The notes under the pieces are model-generated. The model worked only from the letters and a program-made list of their open reading frames with translations. It searched no databases and had not been told where the DNA came from. The position numbers and the translations under genes are program-made. Below are positions 8,142 through 16,424 of a stretch of 31,594 bases of DNA, in pieces; position 1 is the first letter of the stretch; every line of letters begins with the position of its first letter. Source of the DNA: Fimenecus sp052273845 (GTDB lineage: Bacteria; Bacillota; Clostridia; Oscillospirales; Acutalibacteraceae); the NCBI GenBank assembly GCA_052273845.1, contig DAVZHM010000009.1, forward strand, positions 1-31,594. The letters run 5' to 3'.

Positions 8142-8905
8142 TGTACGCAAAACGGGTGATTCCTTGTTTGGATGTCAAAAACGGGCGCGTGGTTAAAGGC
8201 GTGAGTTTTGTCAATTTGCGTGATGCGGGAGACCCCGTGGAATGTGCCGTTGCCTATGACAAAAAAGGCGCGGACGAATTGGTGTTGTTGGACATCACCG
8301 CCACCCACGAAGGGCGCGGCACGATGGTGGACATTGTCACACGCGTGGCAAATTCGATTTTTATTCCTTTTACCGTCGGCGGCGGCATTCGTACCACCGA
8401 TGATTTCAAAGAACTTTTGCGCGCGGGGGCGGATAAAATCTCCGTCAACTCTGCGGCGGTGCGCAATCCCGACTTGATTAACGAGGCGGCGCAGAAATTC
8501 GGCAGTCAATGCGTGGTGTGCGCCATTGACGCCAAACGCCGTGCACAAGGCGGCTGGGAAGTGTATTTGAACGGCGGCAGACTCCCGACAGGGATTGATG
8601 CCGTTGTTTGGGCAAAAGAAGCGGTATCCCGCGGAGCGGGCGAAATTCTGCTCACAAGTATGGATTGTGACGGACAAAAAACAGGGTATGACATCGCGCT
8701 GACCAAAGCCGTATCCGAAGCGGTCGGCGTGCCGGTGATTGCATCGGGCGGCGCGGGCGCACCGGAACATTTTTATGATGCGCTCACCGTCGGCAAGGCG
8801 GACGCGGTTTTGGCGGCTTCTCTGTTTCATTTTAATGAAATTCCCATTGCAGATTTAAAAGCCTATTTGGCAGAAAAAAATATCCCCGTGCGCCCGGTTG
8901 TGTAA
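8141..8905 (+). CDS. hisF: Imidazole glycerol phosphate synthase, cyclase subunit
   Basis: A 254-residue (beta/alpha)8-barrel that uses ammonia from HisH to turn PRFAR into imidazole glycerol phosphate and AICAR. The two catalytic aspartates are Asp11 in IPCLDVKNGRVVKG and Asp130 in VCAIDAKRR. Phosphate-binding segments FTVGGGIRT and IASGGAGAPEHF are intact. The ATG at 8141 is chosen over upstream frame extension because it overlaps the hisH stop and gives the family length. No other histidine gene is in the window, so hisH-hisF is split from any larger his operon here or the rest lies elsewhere. A bidirectional terminator follows. Confidence 0.97.
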   Translation: MYAKRVIPCLDVKNGRVVKGVSFVNLRDAGDPVECAVAYDKKGADELVLLDITATHEGRGTMVDIVTRVANSIFIPFTVGGGIRTTDDFKELLRAGADKISVNSAAVRNPDLINEAAQKFGSQCVVCAIDAKRRAQGGWEVYLNGGRLPTGIDAVVWAKEAVSRGAGEILLTSMDCDGQKTGYDIALTKAVSEAVGVPVIASGGAGAPEHFYDALTVGKADAVLAASLFHFNEIPIADLKAYLAEKNIPVRPVV

Positions 8906-8931
8906 TCCGAACGAAAAACGGGGAAAAGGAA

Positions 8932-8965
8932 AAAACGCAGCACCGAAAAAACGGTACTGCGTTTT
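8932..8965. terminator. Bidirectional terminator between hisF and the lipoprotein gene
   Basis: AAAACGCAG (8932-8940) pairs with CTGCGTTTT (8957-8965), with an inner A-CCG/CGG-T stem, one C/A mismatch and an A6 loop. The A-run and T-run on the two sides suit both convergent genes. Confidence 0.85.
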
Positions 8966-8981
8966 GTGTTGTTTATGAACT

Positions 8982-9407
8982 TTATTCTGCAGGCGGCACT
9001 TCGGTTTCTGCCGGCGTCTCGGAATCCGAGGGCACTTCGGGTTCGGCAGGTGTTTCCGGCTCAGCAGGAGTTTCAGTTTCTGCGGGCACTTCAGGCGCAA
9101 CAGGAGTTTCAGGCTCTGAAGGCGCTTCCGGTTCGGCAGGCGCTTCAGACTCTGCAGGTGCTTTGGGATTTCGATTTTGCTGTGTACCTCTGCGCCGTGT
9201 GGCGGTTTCCGAAGGTGTTTCTTCGGAAACGGGTTCGGTTATGGTTACGGGCACAGCGTCCACAGCGGCGGTTTCTGCTTCTGTAACTGTTTCGCTAACG
9301 GGAATATCCACTTTTTCAAATTCCGTGGGTTTGCCGCAGGCAGCAAAACAGACGCCCATTACGGCAAGAACCAAGCAGAAGAAAACCGTTTTCCAATATA
9401 ACCGCAA
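8982..9407 (-). CDS. Small lipoprotein with Pro/Glu-rich tail, function unknown
   Basis: A 141-residue predicted lipoprotein. A TTG start at 9407-9405 is chosen because GGAGGTGG (9421-9414) lies 6 bases upstream. An in-frame ATG at 9464 would start inside the -35 box of the promoter at 9436-9464. From the TTG the protein begins with a short basic stretch (RLYWK), a hydrophobic segment and the lipobox CFAAC, with lipidated Cys24. Residues after about 70 are low complexity, built of repeated units such as APAEPE, TPAEPE and VPAETE, a likely extended spacer in or near the cell wall. No folded domain is recognisable. A surface or wall-spanning role is possible but unproven. Confidence 0.75.
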   Translation of the reverse strand: MRLYWKTVFFCLVLAVMGVCFAACGKPTEFEKVDIPVSETVTEAETAAVDAVPVTITEPVSEETPSETATRRRGTQQNRNPKAPAESEAPAEPEAPSEPETPVAPEVPAETETPAEPETPAEPEVPSDSETPAETEVPPAE

Positions 9408-9435
9408 ATCAAACCACCTCCGAAATGTCGAGCCT

Positions 9436-9464
9436 ATTGTAATGCAAGGAAAAAAATTTGTCAA
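9436..9464 (-). promoter_or_regulatory. Near-consensus promoter of the lipoprotein gene
   Basis: On the minus strand TTGACA (9464-9459), 17 bases, TACAAT (9441-9436). The expected start point is near 9429, so the leader is about 20 bases and carries GGAGGTGG before the TTG start. One of the best promoters in the window. Confidence 0.85.
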
Positions 9465-9569
9465 CTACTGCCATTTTCCCCCAATTTTGATGTGTTTAAA
9501 CGTTCTTTCTTTCGGTAATACTAAACCGTGTCAAATTTTTTTCGGTGAAAAACCGTTGGGGGAATGAAA

Positions 9570-11855
9570 ATGAAAGCCGTTTTGTTTGCAGGCACAGGGG
9601 AAACACCGCTTTATCCCATAACCTGTACCACGCCGAAACTGCTCTTGCCCATTGTCGGCAAGCCCTTGCTTGCCCATATTTTGGATACTTTGTACGCAAA
9701 CCATGTCAAAGAAGTTTGCCTTATTTTGCCCTATGATGAGATGCGCGTGAAAGAGGCGGTGCGCTGCTGTACACCGCAAGGCTTATCGGTATATTTTGTT
9801 TTTGAACAGGAGACAAAGACACATCCGTATTTGCAATCGCTCGCGTCCCAATCGGAACCGATTTGTTTTCTGTACGGAGCGCATTTTTTCGATTTTGATT
9901 TGACCGATGCAAAGCATTTGCATTGCGAAACCGACGCAGACATCACCGTGCTCGGCACTGCCTCTGATTATTTGACGGACGGTGTTGCTTTGGTGACGGA
10001 TTCATCGGAAAGAATAACGGATACTATGCTGTTTTTCGAAAGACACCGACCGCTTTCCAAACTCGCGGACAGCGGTGTGTATCTGTTGCGACCCGAACAA
10101 CTTTTCGCGGTATTGCAAATTTGTGAAACGACTGAAAGTGCCTCTGTTTTACCCCATCTTTTGCCGTGCACCGCGTATGTATGCGCACAGAACGGGTACT
10201 GCAATTTTTTGGATACGCCCGCCGCATTTCGTGCCTGTTCGCGTGCGGTATTACACGGCGAAACGCGGTATACACCTTTGCACCTTGCAAACGGGATTTA
10301 TGCAAGTCGTGCGCTCCCCAACGGAAAATATCAAATCATACCGCCTGTGTGGTTCGGCGAAAATGTAACGGTTTCGGACGGCGCGCAAATCGGACCGAAC
10401 ACCGTGCTTTGCGATAACAGTTTTATCGGCACGGGTGCTTGTGTCGCACAAAGCGTGGTGTGCTCGGGCGTTGCTGTTTATCAAAACGCAAAATTGCACG
10501 GTGCGGTTGTCTGTGAAAACGCGGTAATCAAAGCGGGGGCGTCGTTGGAGGTCGGCAGTGTGGTCGGCGCGTATTCTGCGGTCGGCAAATACGCCGCGGT
10601 CGGGCAGGGGGTGCGTGTTTGGCAACAACAGACGGTGGAAAACGGTATGCGCGTGTTGGGCGATGTTCGCTTTTCTGTGCCGTGGCAAACGGTGTTTACG
10701 GAAAACGGACAACTGCATACCCAAAAAGGCATTGACCCGATTTTGCTTGCCGCCCTCGGCTTGTCACTTGGCAGTTGCGATTTCGGGAAAAAAGTCGGGA
10801 TTTTGTCGGACGGCAGTCCCATAGCCACTGCGGCGGCGCGAATTTTGTCGGGCACGCTGTCTGCCGCGGGGAGCGGTGTTTGGGATTTCGGCAAAGGTTT
10901 TTTGCCGCAACTGTATTTTTACACATCGTTTTGCGATATGCAGGTCGGCATTTTTCTTTCCCATCGAAAAGAAAAGCTTTGTTTGCAACTTTTTGCGGCG
11001 GGCGGGTTGATGCTGTCGGACGCGCAAATGTCCTCTTTGCAAACGCGCTTGCAAATCGGGGATTTCCCCGCGACGGTACCGGCTCTTTGTAAGGTTATAT
11101 CGGATATGCACGATGCGCAAAGTTTATATTTACGCGAATTGTTGCGCGAAGCGGGCGTGGGATTACACCATCAATCCGTTTTTGTGCAATGCCCCAACGC
11201 GGAAATTACCATGTTGCTTGAAGATGCGCTTTACCGCCTGCAAGCCAAAACGGGAGATGAGGTAACGCTTCGGCTTTCTGCGGACGGTACGCGTGTGATC
11301 GCTTTTCACCGCGACTGCGGATATTTGCCGCACGAACGGTTGTTGGCAATTTGCTGTAATGCGGCGTTTGAAAGCGGGCAGGATGTTGCCCTTTGTGCGG
11401 ACGCACCGTTCGCTTTGGAGGCACTCGCCGCGAAAAACGGCAGACGGATTTTCCACTACGCGAATTGCCCTGCAAAAAGTGCGGACAAACAGGTGTGCGC
11501 GCTTGCACGCGAGCAGTTGTATGTGCGTGACGGCTTGTTTTTGAGTATGCGTTTGCTCGGTATTTTAGAAAAAAGCGGGAAAAGTCTTGCCGAACTGCAT
11601 CGGGAATTGCCCGCATTTTTTGTGCGGCGCAAAAGTGTTCCGCTGCGTGTGCCGATGCAGGATTTGTGCGAAAAACTGCACCTCGCCGATGTGGAAATTC
11701 GCGATACGGGTGCGGTTTGGTTCCCTACGAACGGGCGCGTACTGCTCATTCCGCAGCGCGCGGGCAGGTCTTTGTGTATTTTGGCGGAGGCAAACCGATT
11801 TGAAACGGCAAAGGCGCTTTGCGAAGAAGTGGAAGAAAGATTGACAAATCATTGA
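9570..11855 (+). CDS. Degenerate nucleotidyltransferase / beta-helix / phosphohexomutase fusion protein
   Basis: About 761 residues with the architecture of mannose-1-phosphate guanylyltransferase/phosphomannomutase fusions. Numbered from an upstream ATG at 9564, the domains are as follows. Residues 1-230 form a sugar-nucleotidyltransferase fold, starting AVLFAGTGETPLYPIT, where the family expects a GGxGTRL loop; TPKLLLPIVGKPLLAHIL is kept. Residues about 262-350 are hexapeptide-like beta-helix repeats. Residues about 380-763 match a phosphohexomutase, but the Mg-binding DGDGDR loop reads SADGTR (572-577), the ASHNP loop reads LSHRK, and the C-terminal SGTEP loop reads QRAGR. Activity is therefore doubtful and a regulatory or binding role is possible. 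The ATG at 9570 fits GGGGGA (9558-9563) better than the one at 9564, which directly abuts it. The stop overlaps the rnjA -35 box. Confidence 0.78.
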   Translation: MKAVLFAGTGETPLYPITCTTPKLLLPIVGKPLLAHILDTLYANHVKEVCLILPYDEMRVKEAVRCCTPQGLSVYFVFEQETKTHPYLQSLASQSEPICFLYGAHFFDFDLTDAKHLHCETDADITVLGTASDYLTDGVALVTDSSERITDTMLFFERHRPLSKLADSGVYLLRPEQLFAVLQICETTESASVLPHLLPCTAYVCAQNGYCNFLDTPAAFRACSRAVLHGETRYTPLHLANGIYASRALPNGKYQIIPPVWFGENVTVSDGAQIGPNTVLCDNSFIGTGACVAQSVVCSGVAVYQNAKLHGAVVCENAVIKAGASLEVGSVVGAYSAVGKYAAVGQGVRVWQQQTVENGMRVLGDVRFSVPWQTVFTENGQLHTQKGIDPILLAALGLSLGSCDFGKKVGILSDGSPIATAAARILSGTLSAAGSGVWDFGKGFLPQLYFYTSFCDMQVGIFLSHRKEKLCLQLFAAGGLMLSDAQMSSLQTRLQIGDFPATVPALCKVISDMHDAQSLYLRELLREAGVGLHHQSVFVQCPNAEITMLLEDALYRLQAKTGDEVTLRLSADGTRVIAFHRDCGYLPHERLLAICCNAAFESGQDVALCADAPFALEALAAKNGRRIFHYANCPAKSADKQVCALAREQLYVRDGLFLSMRLLGILEKSGKSLAELHRELPAFFVRRKSVPLRVPMQDLCEKLHLADVEIRDTGAVWFPTNGRVLLIPQRAGRSLCILAEANRFETAKALCEEVEERLTNH

Positions 11856-11880
11856 CACCGAGCCGTTTTAATAGTATTAT
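11852..11880 (+). promoter_or_regulatory. Promoter of the rnjA-ftsH transcription unit
   Basis: TTGACA (11852-11857), 17 bases, TATTAT (11875-11880). The -35 box overlaps the stop codon of the upstream gene. The expected start point is near 11887, leaving a leader of about 130 bases before rnjA. Confidence 0.8.
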
Positions 11881-11891
11881 ATTATAATCAA

Positions 11892-11979
11892 AATCTATAA
11901 TCGCTATCTGTGCGTAAGCAGAAACCGATTGCATAGATTATGAGAACTTTCACCTGCTTTTTGTGCTTTGAAAGCAGGT
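11892..11979 (+). promoter_or_regulatory. Structured 5' leader of rnjA: two hairpins
   Basis: Hairpin 1: AATCTAT (11892-11898) pairs with ATAGATT (11933-11939), continuing as AATCG (11899-11903) with CGATT (11926-11930) around a GC bulge, and a small TGC-GTAA-GCA hairpin at the tip. Hairpin 2: ACCTGCTTT (11952-11960) with AAAGCAGGT (11971-11979), 9 perfect pairs and a 10-base loop. No T-run follows either, so they do not look like terminators. Hairpin 1 begins about 5 bases from the expected RNA 5' end. I do not recognise a known riboswitch class. Confidence 0.55.
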
Positions 11980-12017
11980 AATACATAAAATTACTTCAAG
12001 AATTAAGGAGAACTTGC

Positions 12018-13961
12018 ATGGCAAAACAAAACAATGAAATACCCCAAAATCCTGCGCAAAAGCCCGCAAAAGGGCGGCAAAACGGCGCGGGCAAGGGCAA
12101 GACTGCCAAAAAGAATACTGCGCAGTCGAAAAAACAACCGAAATCTCAACAAAAATCGCAATCCAAGCAAAAAAGTACAATGCAGGGATTCAGCGATTCC
12201 GCGGCAGGGCAACAGCAGAAAAGATATTATAACAGCCTGAAAAACGCAGGCAAATCCACCCGCCGTGCCGCATCGGGCGGCAAACCGAAAAAGAAAAAAC
12301 CGACGCCGCCATTGAAAATCGCTTTCTTAGGCGGGCTTAATGAAGTCGGCAAAAATATGACGCTTTACGAGTGCAACGGCGAAATGCTGTTGGTCGATTG
12401 CGGTCTTGCCTTTCCCGACCCCGAAATGTTCGGTGTGGATTTGGTCATTCCCGATTTTACCTATGTGCTTGAAAACGCCGATAAAGTCAAGGGAATTTTG
12501 ATTACCCATGGCCACGAGGACCACATCGGCGGGCTTGCGTTTCTGCTGAAATCCCTTTCTGTCCCCGTGTATTCCACACGGCTGACGATTGGGCTTATCG
12601 AGGGCAAATTGCGCGAGCACAAAATCCTCGACAAATGCAATTTGAATGTAATCAAACCCGGCGACAAAGTCAAACTCGGCTGTTTTGAAACCGAGTTTAT
12701 CCATGTCAACCACTCCATTCCCGACGCGGTGGCGCTTGCCATTAACACCCCTGCGGGCACAGTGGTACAAACGGGTGACTTTAAAATCGACACAACGCCC
12801 ATTGACGGCGGCGTAATTGACCTTGCGCGTCTGTCCGCGATTGGGGAACAGGGCGTGCTGTGCCTTTTGTCCGATTCGACAAACGCCGTCAAACCCGGGT
12901 TTACCGAAAGTGAACGCAAGGTCGGCGAAACCTTTGAGGTGCAGTTCCGCAAGGCGGGGGACCGCCGCTTGATTGTGGCGACTTTCGCATCCAATATTCA
13001 CCGCGTGCAGCAGATTATCAATGTGGCGGAAAGCTTAGGGCGTAAGGTCGCGCTTTCGGGCAGAAGCCTTGAAAATGTTGTTTCCATTGCGGCCCAACTC
13101 GGCTATATTCGCGTACCCGAAGGGATTTTGGTCGGCATTGACAGCATTAACCGTTATCCCCCCGAAAAACTTGTGCTCATCACCACGGGCAGTCAGGGCG
13201 AGCCGATGTCCGCACTTTACAGAATGGCGTTTTCCGAGCATCGGCGCGTGGAAATCGGCCCGAACGATTATGTCATTATCTCCGCAACCCCCATTCCCGG
13301 CAACGAAAAAATGGTCGGCAAGGTTGTGGACGAACTTTTAAAACGCGGCGCCGAGGTTGTTTATGAAAAAATGTACGATGTCCATGTTTCGGGGCATGCT
13401 TGCCAAGAGGAACTCAAACTGATGATGAGTCTTGTCAAGCCGAAATATTTTATTCCCGTGCACGGCGAGCAAAAGCATTTACAAAAGCACGCGGCGCTTG
13501 CGCGCACCATGGGGATTCCCGAAGAGAACATTCTGCTTGCCGACAACGGCAAAGAAGTGGAAATCACCGCGGAAAAAATCCGTGTTTCGGGCGAAGTGCA
13601 GGCGGGTATGGTCTTTGTAGACGGCAGCGGCGTCGGCGATGTCGGCTCCGTGGTTTTGCGTGACCGCAAACGCCTTGCAGAGGATGGCATCATCATTATT
13701 GCCGTGACGATTGAAAAGGACTCGGGCGAAGCAATTTCCGGTCCCGATGTTGTGACACGCGGCTTTGTGTATGTGCGGGAGTCCGAACAACTGATGGAGG
13801 AATCGCGCCGCTTGTGCGAAAGCGTGCTTGCCGATTGTATGTATGAGCACGTGCGTGATTTCGGTACCATTCGCAATCGTCTGCGCGATGAAATTTCGCG
13901 CTTGATGTATACACGCACCAAACGCAGTCCGATGGTGTTGCCTATCATTATGGAGGTGTAA
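12018..13961 (+). CDS. rnjA: Ribonuclease J
   Basis: A 647-residue RNase J, a 5'-3' exo- and endoribonuclease central to mRNA turnover and rRNA maturation in Bacillota. The metallo-beta-lactamase core starts near residue 98 (PLKIAFLGGLNEVGKNM). The zinc ligands are in THGHEDHIGG (His164, His166, Asp168, His169). The beta-CASP part includes ATFASNIHRVQQ and TTGSQGEP, and PVHGEQKHL carries a later conserved His. Residues 1-97 form an extra tail rich in Lys, Gln, Asn and Ser with almost no hydrophobic residues, probably disordered and RNA-binding. The start follows AAGGAGA. The gdpP ribosome binding site lies in its last codons. Confidence 0.95.
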   Translation: MAKQNNEIPQNPAQKPAKGRQNGAGKGKTAKKNTAQSKKQPKSQQKSQSKQKSTMQGFSDSAAGQQQKRYYNSLKNAGKSTRRAASGGKPKKKKPTPPLKIAFLGGLNEVGKNMTLYECNGEMLLVDCGLAFPDPEMFGVDLVIPDFTYVLENADKVKGILITHGHEDHIGGLAFLLKSLSVPVYSTRLTIGLIEGKLREHKILDKCNLNVIKPGDKVKLGCFETEFIHVNHSIPDAVALAINTPAGTVVQTGDFKIDTTPIDGGVIDLARLSAIGEQGVLCLLSDSTNAVKPGFTESERKVGETFEVQFRKAGDRRLIVATFASNIHRVQQIINVAESLGRKVALSGRSLENVVSIAAQLGYIRVPEGILVGIDSINRYPPEKLVLITTGSQGEPMSALYRMAFSEHRRVEIGPNDYVIISATPIPGNEKMVGKVVDELLKRGAEVVYEKMYDVHVSGHACQEELKLMMSLVKPKYFIPVHGEQKHLQKHAALARTMGIPEENILLADNGKEVEITAEKIRVSGEVQAGMVFVDGSGVGDVGSVVLRDRKRLAEDGIIIIAVTIEKDSGEAISGPDVVTRGFVYVRESEQLMEESRRLCESVLADCMYEHVRDFGTIRNRLRDEISRLMYTRTKRSPMVLPIIMEV

Positions 13962-13964
13962 GAT

Positions 13965-15932
13965 TTGAAAGCCGGTCGTGCAATACGCACTTATCCGTTC
14001 AGTTTTGCTTTCATATTGTTGTGCGCGGCGTTTTGCGTAGTCAGCGCCTTTTTTAGCTGGAAAGCGGCACTTGTGCAGTTTGCGCTGTTGCTTGTCTTTG
14101 CGTTGTTTGCGGCGCTGAAAGCACACCGCGATTTTCAAGTCATTCGCAAAACGGTTTCTGCGCTCAACGCTTCGTTTTCCGCAGAGGAAAATTCCTCTTT
14201 GGCAGGCTTCCCGTTGCCTGTTGCCGTGTTTGACAACAGCGACCGTGTGGTTTGGTACAATCAAAAATTCCAAAATGAGGTGCTGACGGTTGCCGCGCCG
14301 CAAAGCGGTAGCATCGGGCAGTTTACGGGCGGTTTGGGATTGCAGGAAATCCGTGAAAAACCCGTGTTTGACGTTCGACTCGGCAAACGCGAATACACCG
14401 TTTATTTCAGCCACATCGCCTGCGCGGGCAGGCAGTCCTATGTTTTGATTTATACGGAAAATACCGACTTAAAGCAAACGGCGGCGGCGTATAAAGCCGA
14501 AAAACCCGCCGTGGCGATTGTTGCGGCGGACAGCGCCGATGAAATCTACCGTGCTTATAAGGAGAGCGAATACGCCGAAATCGTCGGCGATGTGGAGCGC
14601 GTCACGGAAAATTGGCTGTCGGAATACGACGGTATATTCCGAAAATTGGGCAGCGGCAGATTTTTGGCGATTGTGCCCGAAACGGAACTTCGGAAAATGA
14701 TTTCCAAAAAATTCAATGTGCTTGAACAGGTTCGTACGTATACATACAACGGTGCGTCTGTCGGCATTACCCTGTCCGTCGGCGTGGGCAGGGGAGACTC
14801 GCTTTCCGACGCCGAAAGCAATGCGCGCCAGGCATTTGATATGGCGCTCGGGCGCGGCGGCGACCAAGCGGTATTAAAAGGCGCCGATGAAAGTTATCAG
14901 TTTTTCGGCGGTGTTTCCAAAGGCGTGGAAAAACGCACCAAAGTGCGTTCCCGCGTGGTCGCAAACGCTGTGGGGGAACTGCTTAATACTTGCGAAGATG
15001 TGTTCATTATGGGGCACAAATTTTCGGATTTGGACAGCATCGGTGCGGCTATCGGTATGTGCAAAGCGGCTTCTTCTTTTGGCAAACTTGCCAAAATCGT
15101 GGTCGATGAAAAAACCACACTTTCTATGCCGCTGATTTCCTATATGCGTGCGCAAACGGGCGCGGATATGTTTGTTTCGCCCGAAACGGCAGTGCGTATG
15201 ATGCACGAAAAATCTCTGCTGATTGTGGTGGATACACACAAAACGGGATTTGTCGAAAGTACCGAGGTATATGAAAAAGCACAGCAGGTTGTGGTCATTG
15301 ACCACCACAGAAAAAATGTGGATTACATTCAAAACGCGGTAATCTTTTACCACGAACCGCACGCGTCCTCTACCTGCGAATTGGTTACGGAACTTTTGCA
15401 GTATATGGGGAACAAACCGCTGATTACCTCGCTTGAGGCGAACGCCCTTTTAGCGGGTATCGCGCTCGATACCAAGGAATTTGTATTGCGTACAGGCGTG
15501 CGCACCTTTGAAGCGGCGGCATATTTGCGCGCTCGCGGGGCGGACACCGTTACCGTCAAAAGTTTCTTCAGCAGCAGTATGGAAAACCGCAAACTGCGCG
15601 GTCAAATTGTATTAAACGCACAAAGTTATAAACGGTGCGCCGTTTCCGTTGCCGATTTTGCGGCAAAGGATTTGCGCGTGATTTCAGCCCAAGCGGCGGA
15701 TGAACTGTTGACGGTCAGCGATGTGGATGCATCCTTCGTGCTGTTTGAGACCGATGAAACTGCCAACATTTCCGCGCGGTCCATGGGCAAAATCAACGTG
15801 CAGTTGATTATGGAAACGCTCGGCGGCGGCGGGCATCAAACGATGGCGGCGGCACAACTTGCCGATACCGACCTTCTTACGGCAAAGAAACTTTTGTGTG
15901 AAGCAATAGACACTTATTTTGAAAATCAATAA
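13965..15932 (+). CDS. gdpP: Cyclic-di-AMP phosphodiesterase GdpP (DHH/DHHA1)
   Basis: A 655-residue membrane-bound enzyme that cleaves c-di-AMP to pApA. Residues 11-51 hold two membrane segments. A PAS-like part follows (PLPVAVFDNSDRVVWYNQKF), then a degenerate GGDEF-like domain (about 175-315). The DHH catalytic part has MGHKFSDLDSIGAA (His351, Asp355, Asp357), VVDTHKTG (Asp423) and VVIDHHRKN (Asp446, His447, His448). The DHHA1 signature GGGGHQTMAA is near the end. TTG at 13965 is the start, 6 bases after GGAGGTG (13952-13958) at the end of rnjA. The order gdpP-rplI-dnaB is the common Bacillota arrangement. Confidence 0.95.
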   Translation: MKAGRAIRTYPFSFAFILLCAAFCVVSAFFSWKAALVQFALLLVFALFAALKAHRDFQVIRKTVSALNASFSAEENSSLAGFPLPVAVFDNSDRVVWYNQKFQNEVLTVAAPQSGSIGQFTGGLGLQEIREKPVFDVRLGKREYTVYFSHIACAGRQSYVLIYTENTDLKQTAAAYKAEKPAVAIVAADSADEIYRAYKESEYAEIVGDVERVTENWLSEYDGIFRKLGSGRFLAIVPETELRKMISKKFNVLEQVRTYTYNGASVGITLSVGVGRGDSLSDAESNARQAFDMALGRGGDQAVLKGADESYQFFGGVSKGVEKRTKVRSRVVANAVGELLNTCEDVFIMGHKFSDLDSIGAAIGMCKAASSFGKLAKIVVDEKTTLSMPLISYMRAQTGADMFVSPETAVRMMHEKSLLIVVDTHKTGFVESTEVYEKAQQVVVIDHHRKNVDYIQNAVIFYHEPHASSTCELVTELLQYMGNKPLITSLEANALLAGIALDTKEFVLRTGVRTFEAAAYLRARGADTVTVKSFFSSSMENRKLRGQIVLNAQSYKRCAVSVADFAAKDLRVISAQAADELLTVSDVDASFVLFETDETANISARSMGKINVQLIMETLGGGGHQTMAAAQLADTDLLTAKKLLCEAIDTYFENQ

Positions 15933-15962
15933 AACAGAAATACAACTTCGGAGGTACAGATT

Positions 15963-16403
15963 ATGGAAGTTATTTTGAAAAAAGATGTAAAAGGTTTGGG
16001 CAAAGCTGGCGAAAAGGTCAAAGCGTCCGATGGGTACGCGCGCAATTTCCTGTTCCCGAAAGGGCTTGCTGTGGAAGCAACCGCGCAAACTTTGACTGAG
16101 TATAAAAATAACGAAGCGTCCAAACAGCACAAAATTGATGTTGAAATCGCCGCCGCCAAAGACGCCAAAGCAAAATTGGACGGCAAAACCGTGCGCCTGA
16201 CGGCGAAAGCGGGGCAAAACGGCAGACTGTTCGGTTCCGTAACGGCAAAAGATGTTGCAACGGCGATTACCGAGCAGTTGTCTGTTGCGGTAGACAAACG
16301 CAAACTGTCGGTTGCCGACATTAAAAATTTCGGAACCTATTCTGCGGAAGTGAAACTGTATACGGGCATTTCCGCTACGGTTACCGTTGAGGTCAGCGAA
16401 TAA
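15963..16403 (+). CDS. rplI: 50S ribosomal protein L9
   Basis: A 146-residue L9. The N-terminal rRNA-binding domain has the family signature (MEVILKKDVKGLGKAGEKV, then VKASDGYARNFLFPKGLA). A long connecting helix rich in Ala and Lys follows, then the C-terminal domain with GQNGRLFGSVTAKDV. The ribosome binding site GGAGGTACAG fits the ATG. It sits between gdpP and dnaB with short gaps, as in most Bacillota. Confidence 0.98.
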   Translation: MEVILKKDVKGLGKAGEKVKASDGYARNFLFPKGLAVEATAQTLTEYKNNEASKQHKIDVEIAAAKDAKAKLDGKTVRLTAKAGQNGRLFGSVTAKDVATAITEQLSVAVDKRKLSVADIKNFGTYSAEVKLYTGISATVTVEVSE

Positions 16404-16424
16404 TCCTGATAAAGGAGATACATA

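Noticed and set aside
8018..8830. 270-codon open frame on the minus strand
   Set aside because: Antisense to hisF, which has intact catalytic residues; no ribosome binding site or domain.
8985..9200. DNA repeat array or CRISPR-like structure in the lipoprotein gene
   Set aside because: The repetition is imperfect 18-36-base coding periodicity giving Pro/Glu repeats, without constant spacers.
11892..11979. Known riboswitch (c-di-AMP ydaO, c-di-GMP, preQ1) in the rnjA leader
   Set aside because: The leader is short, and I cannot place the conserved cores of these classes; only simple hairpins are visible.
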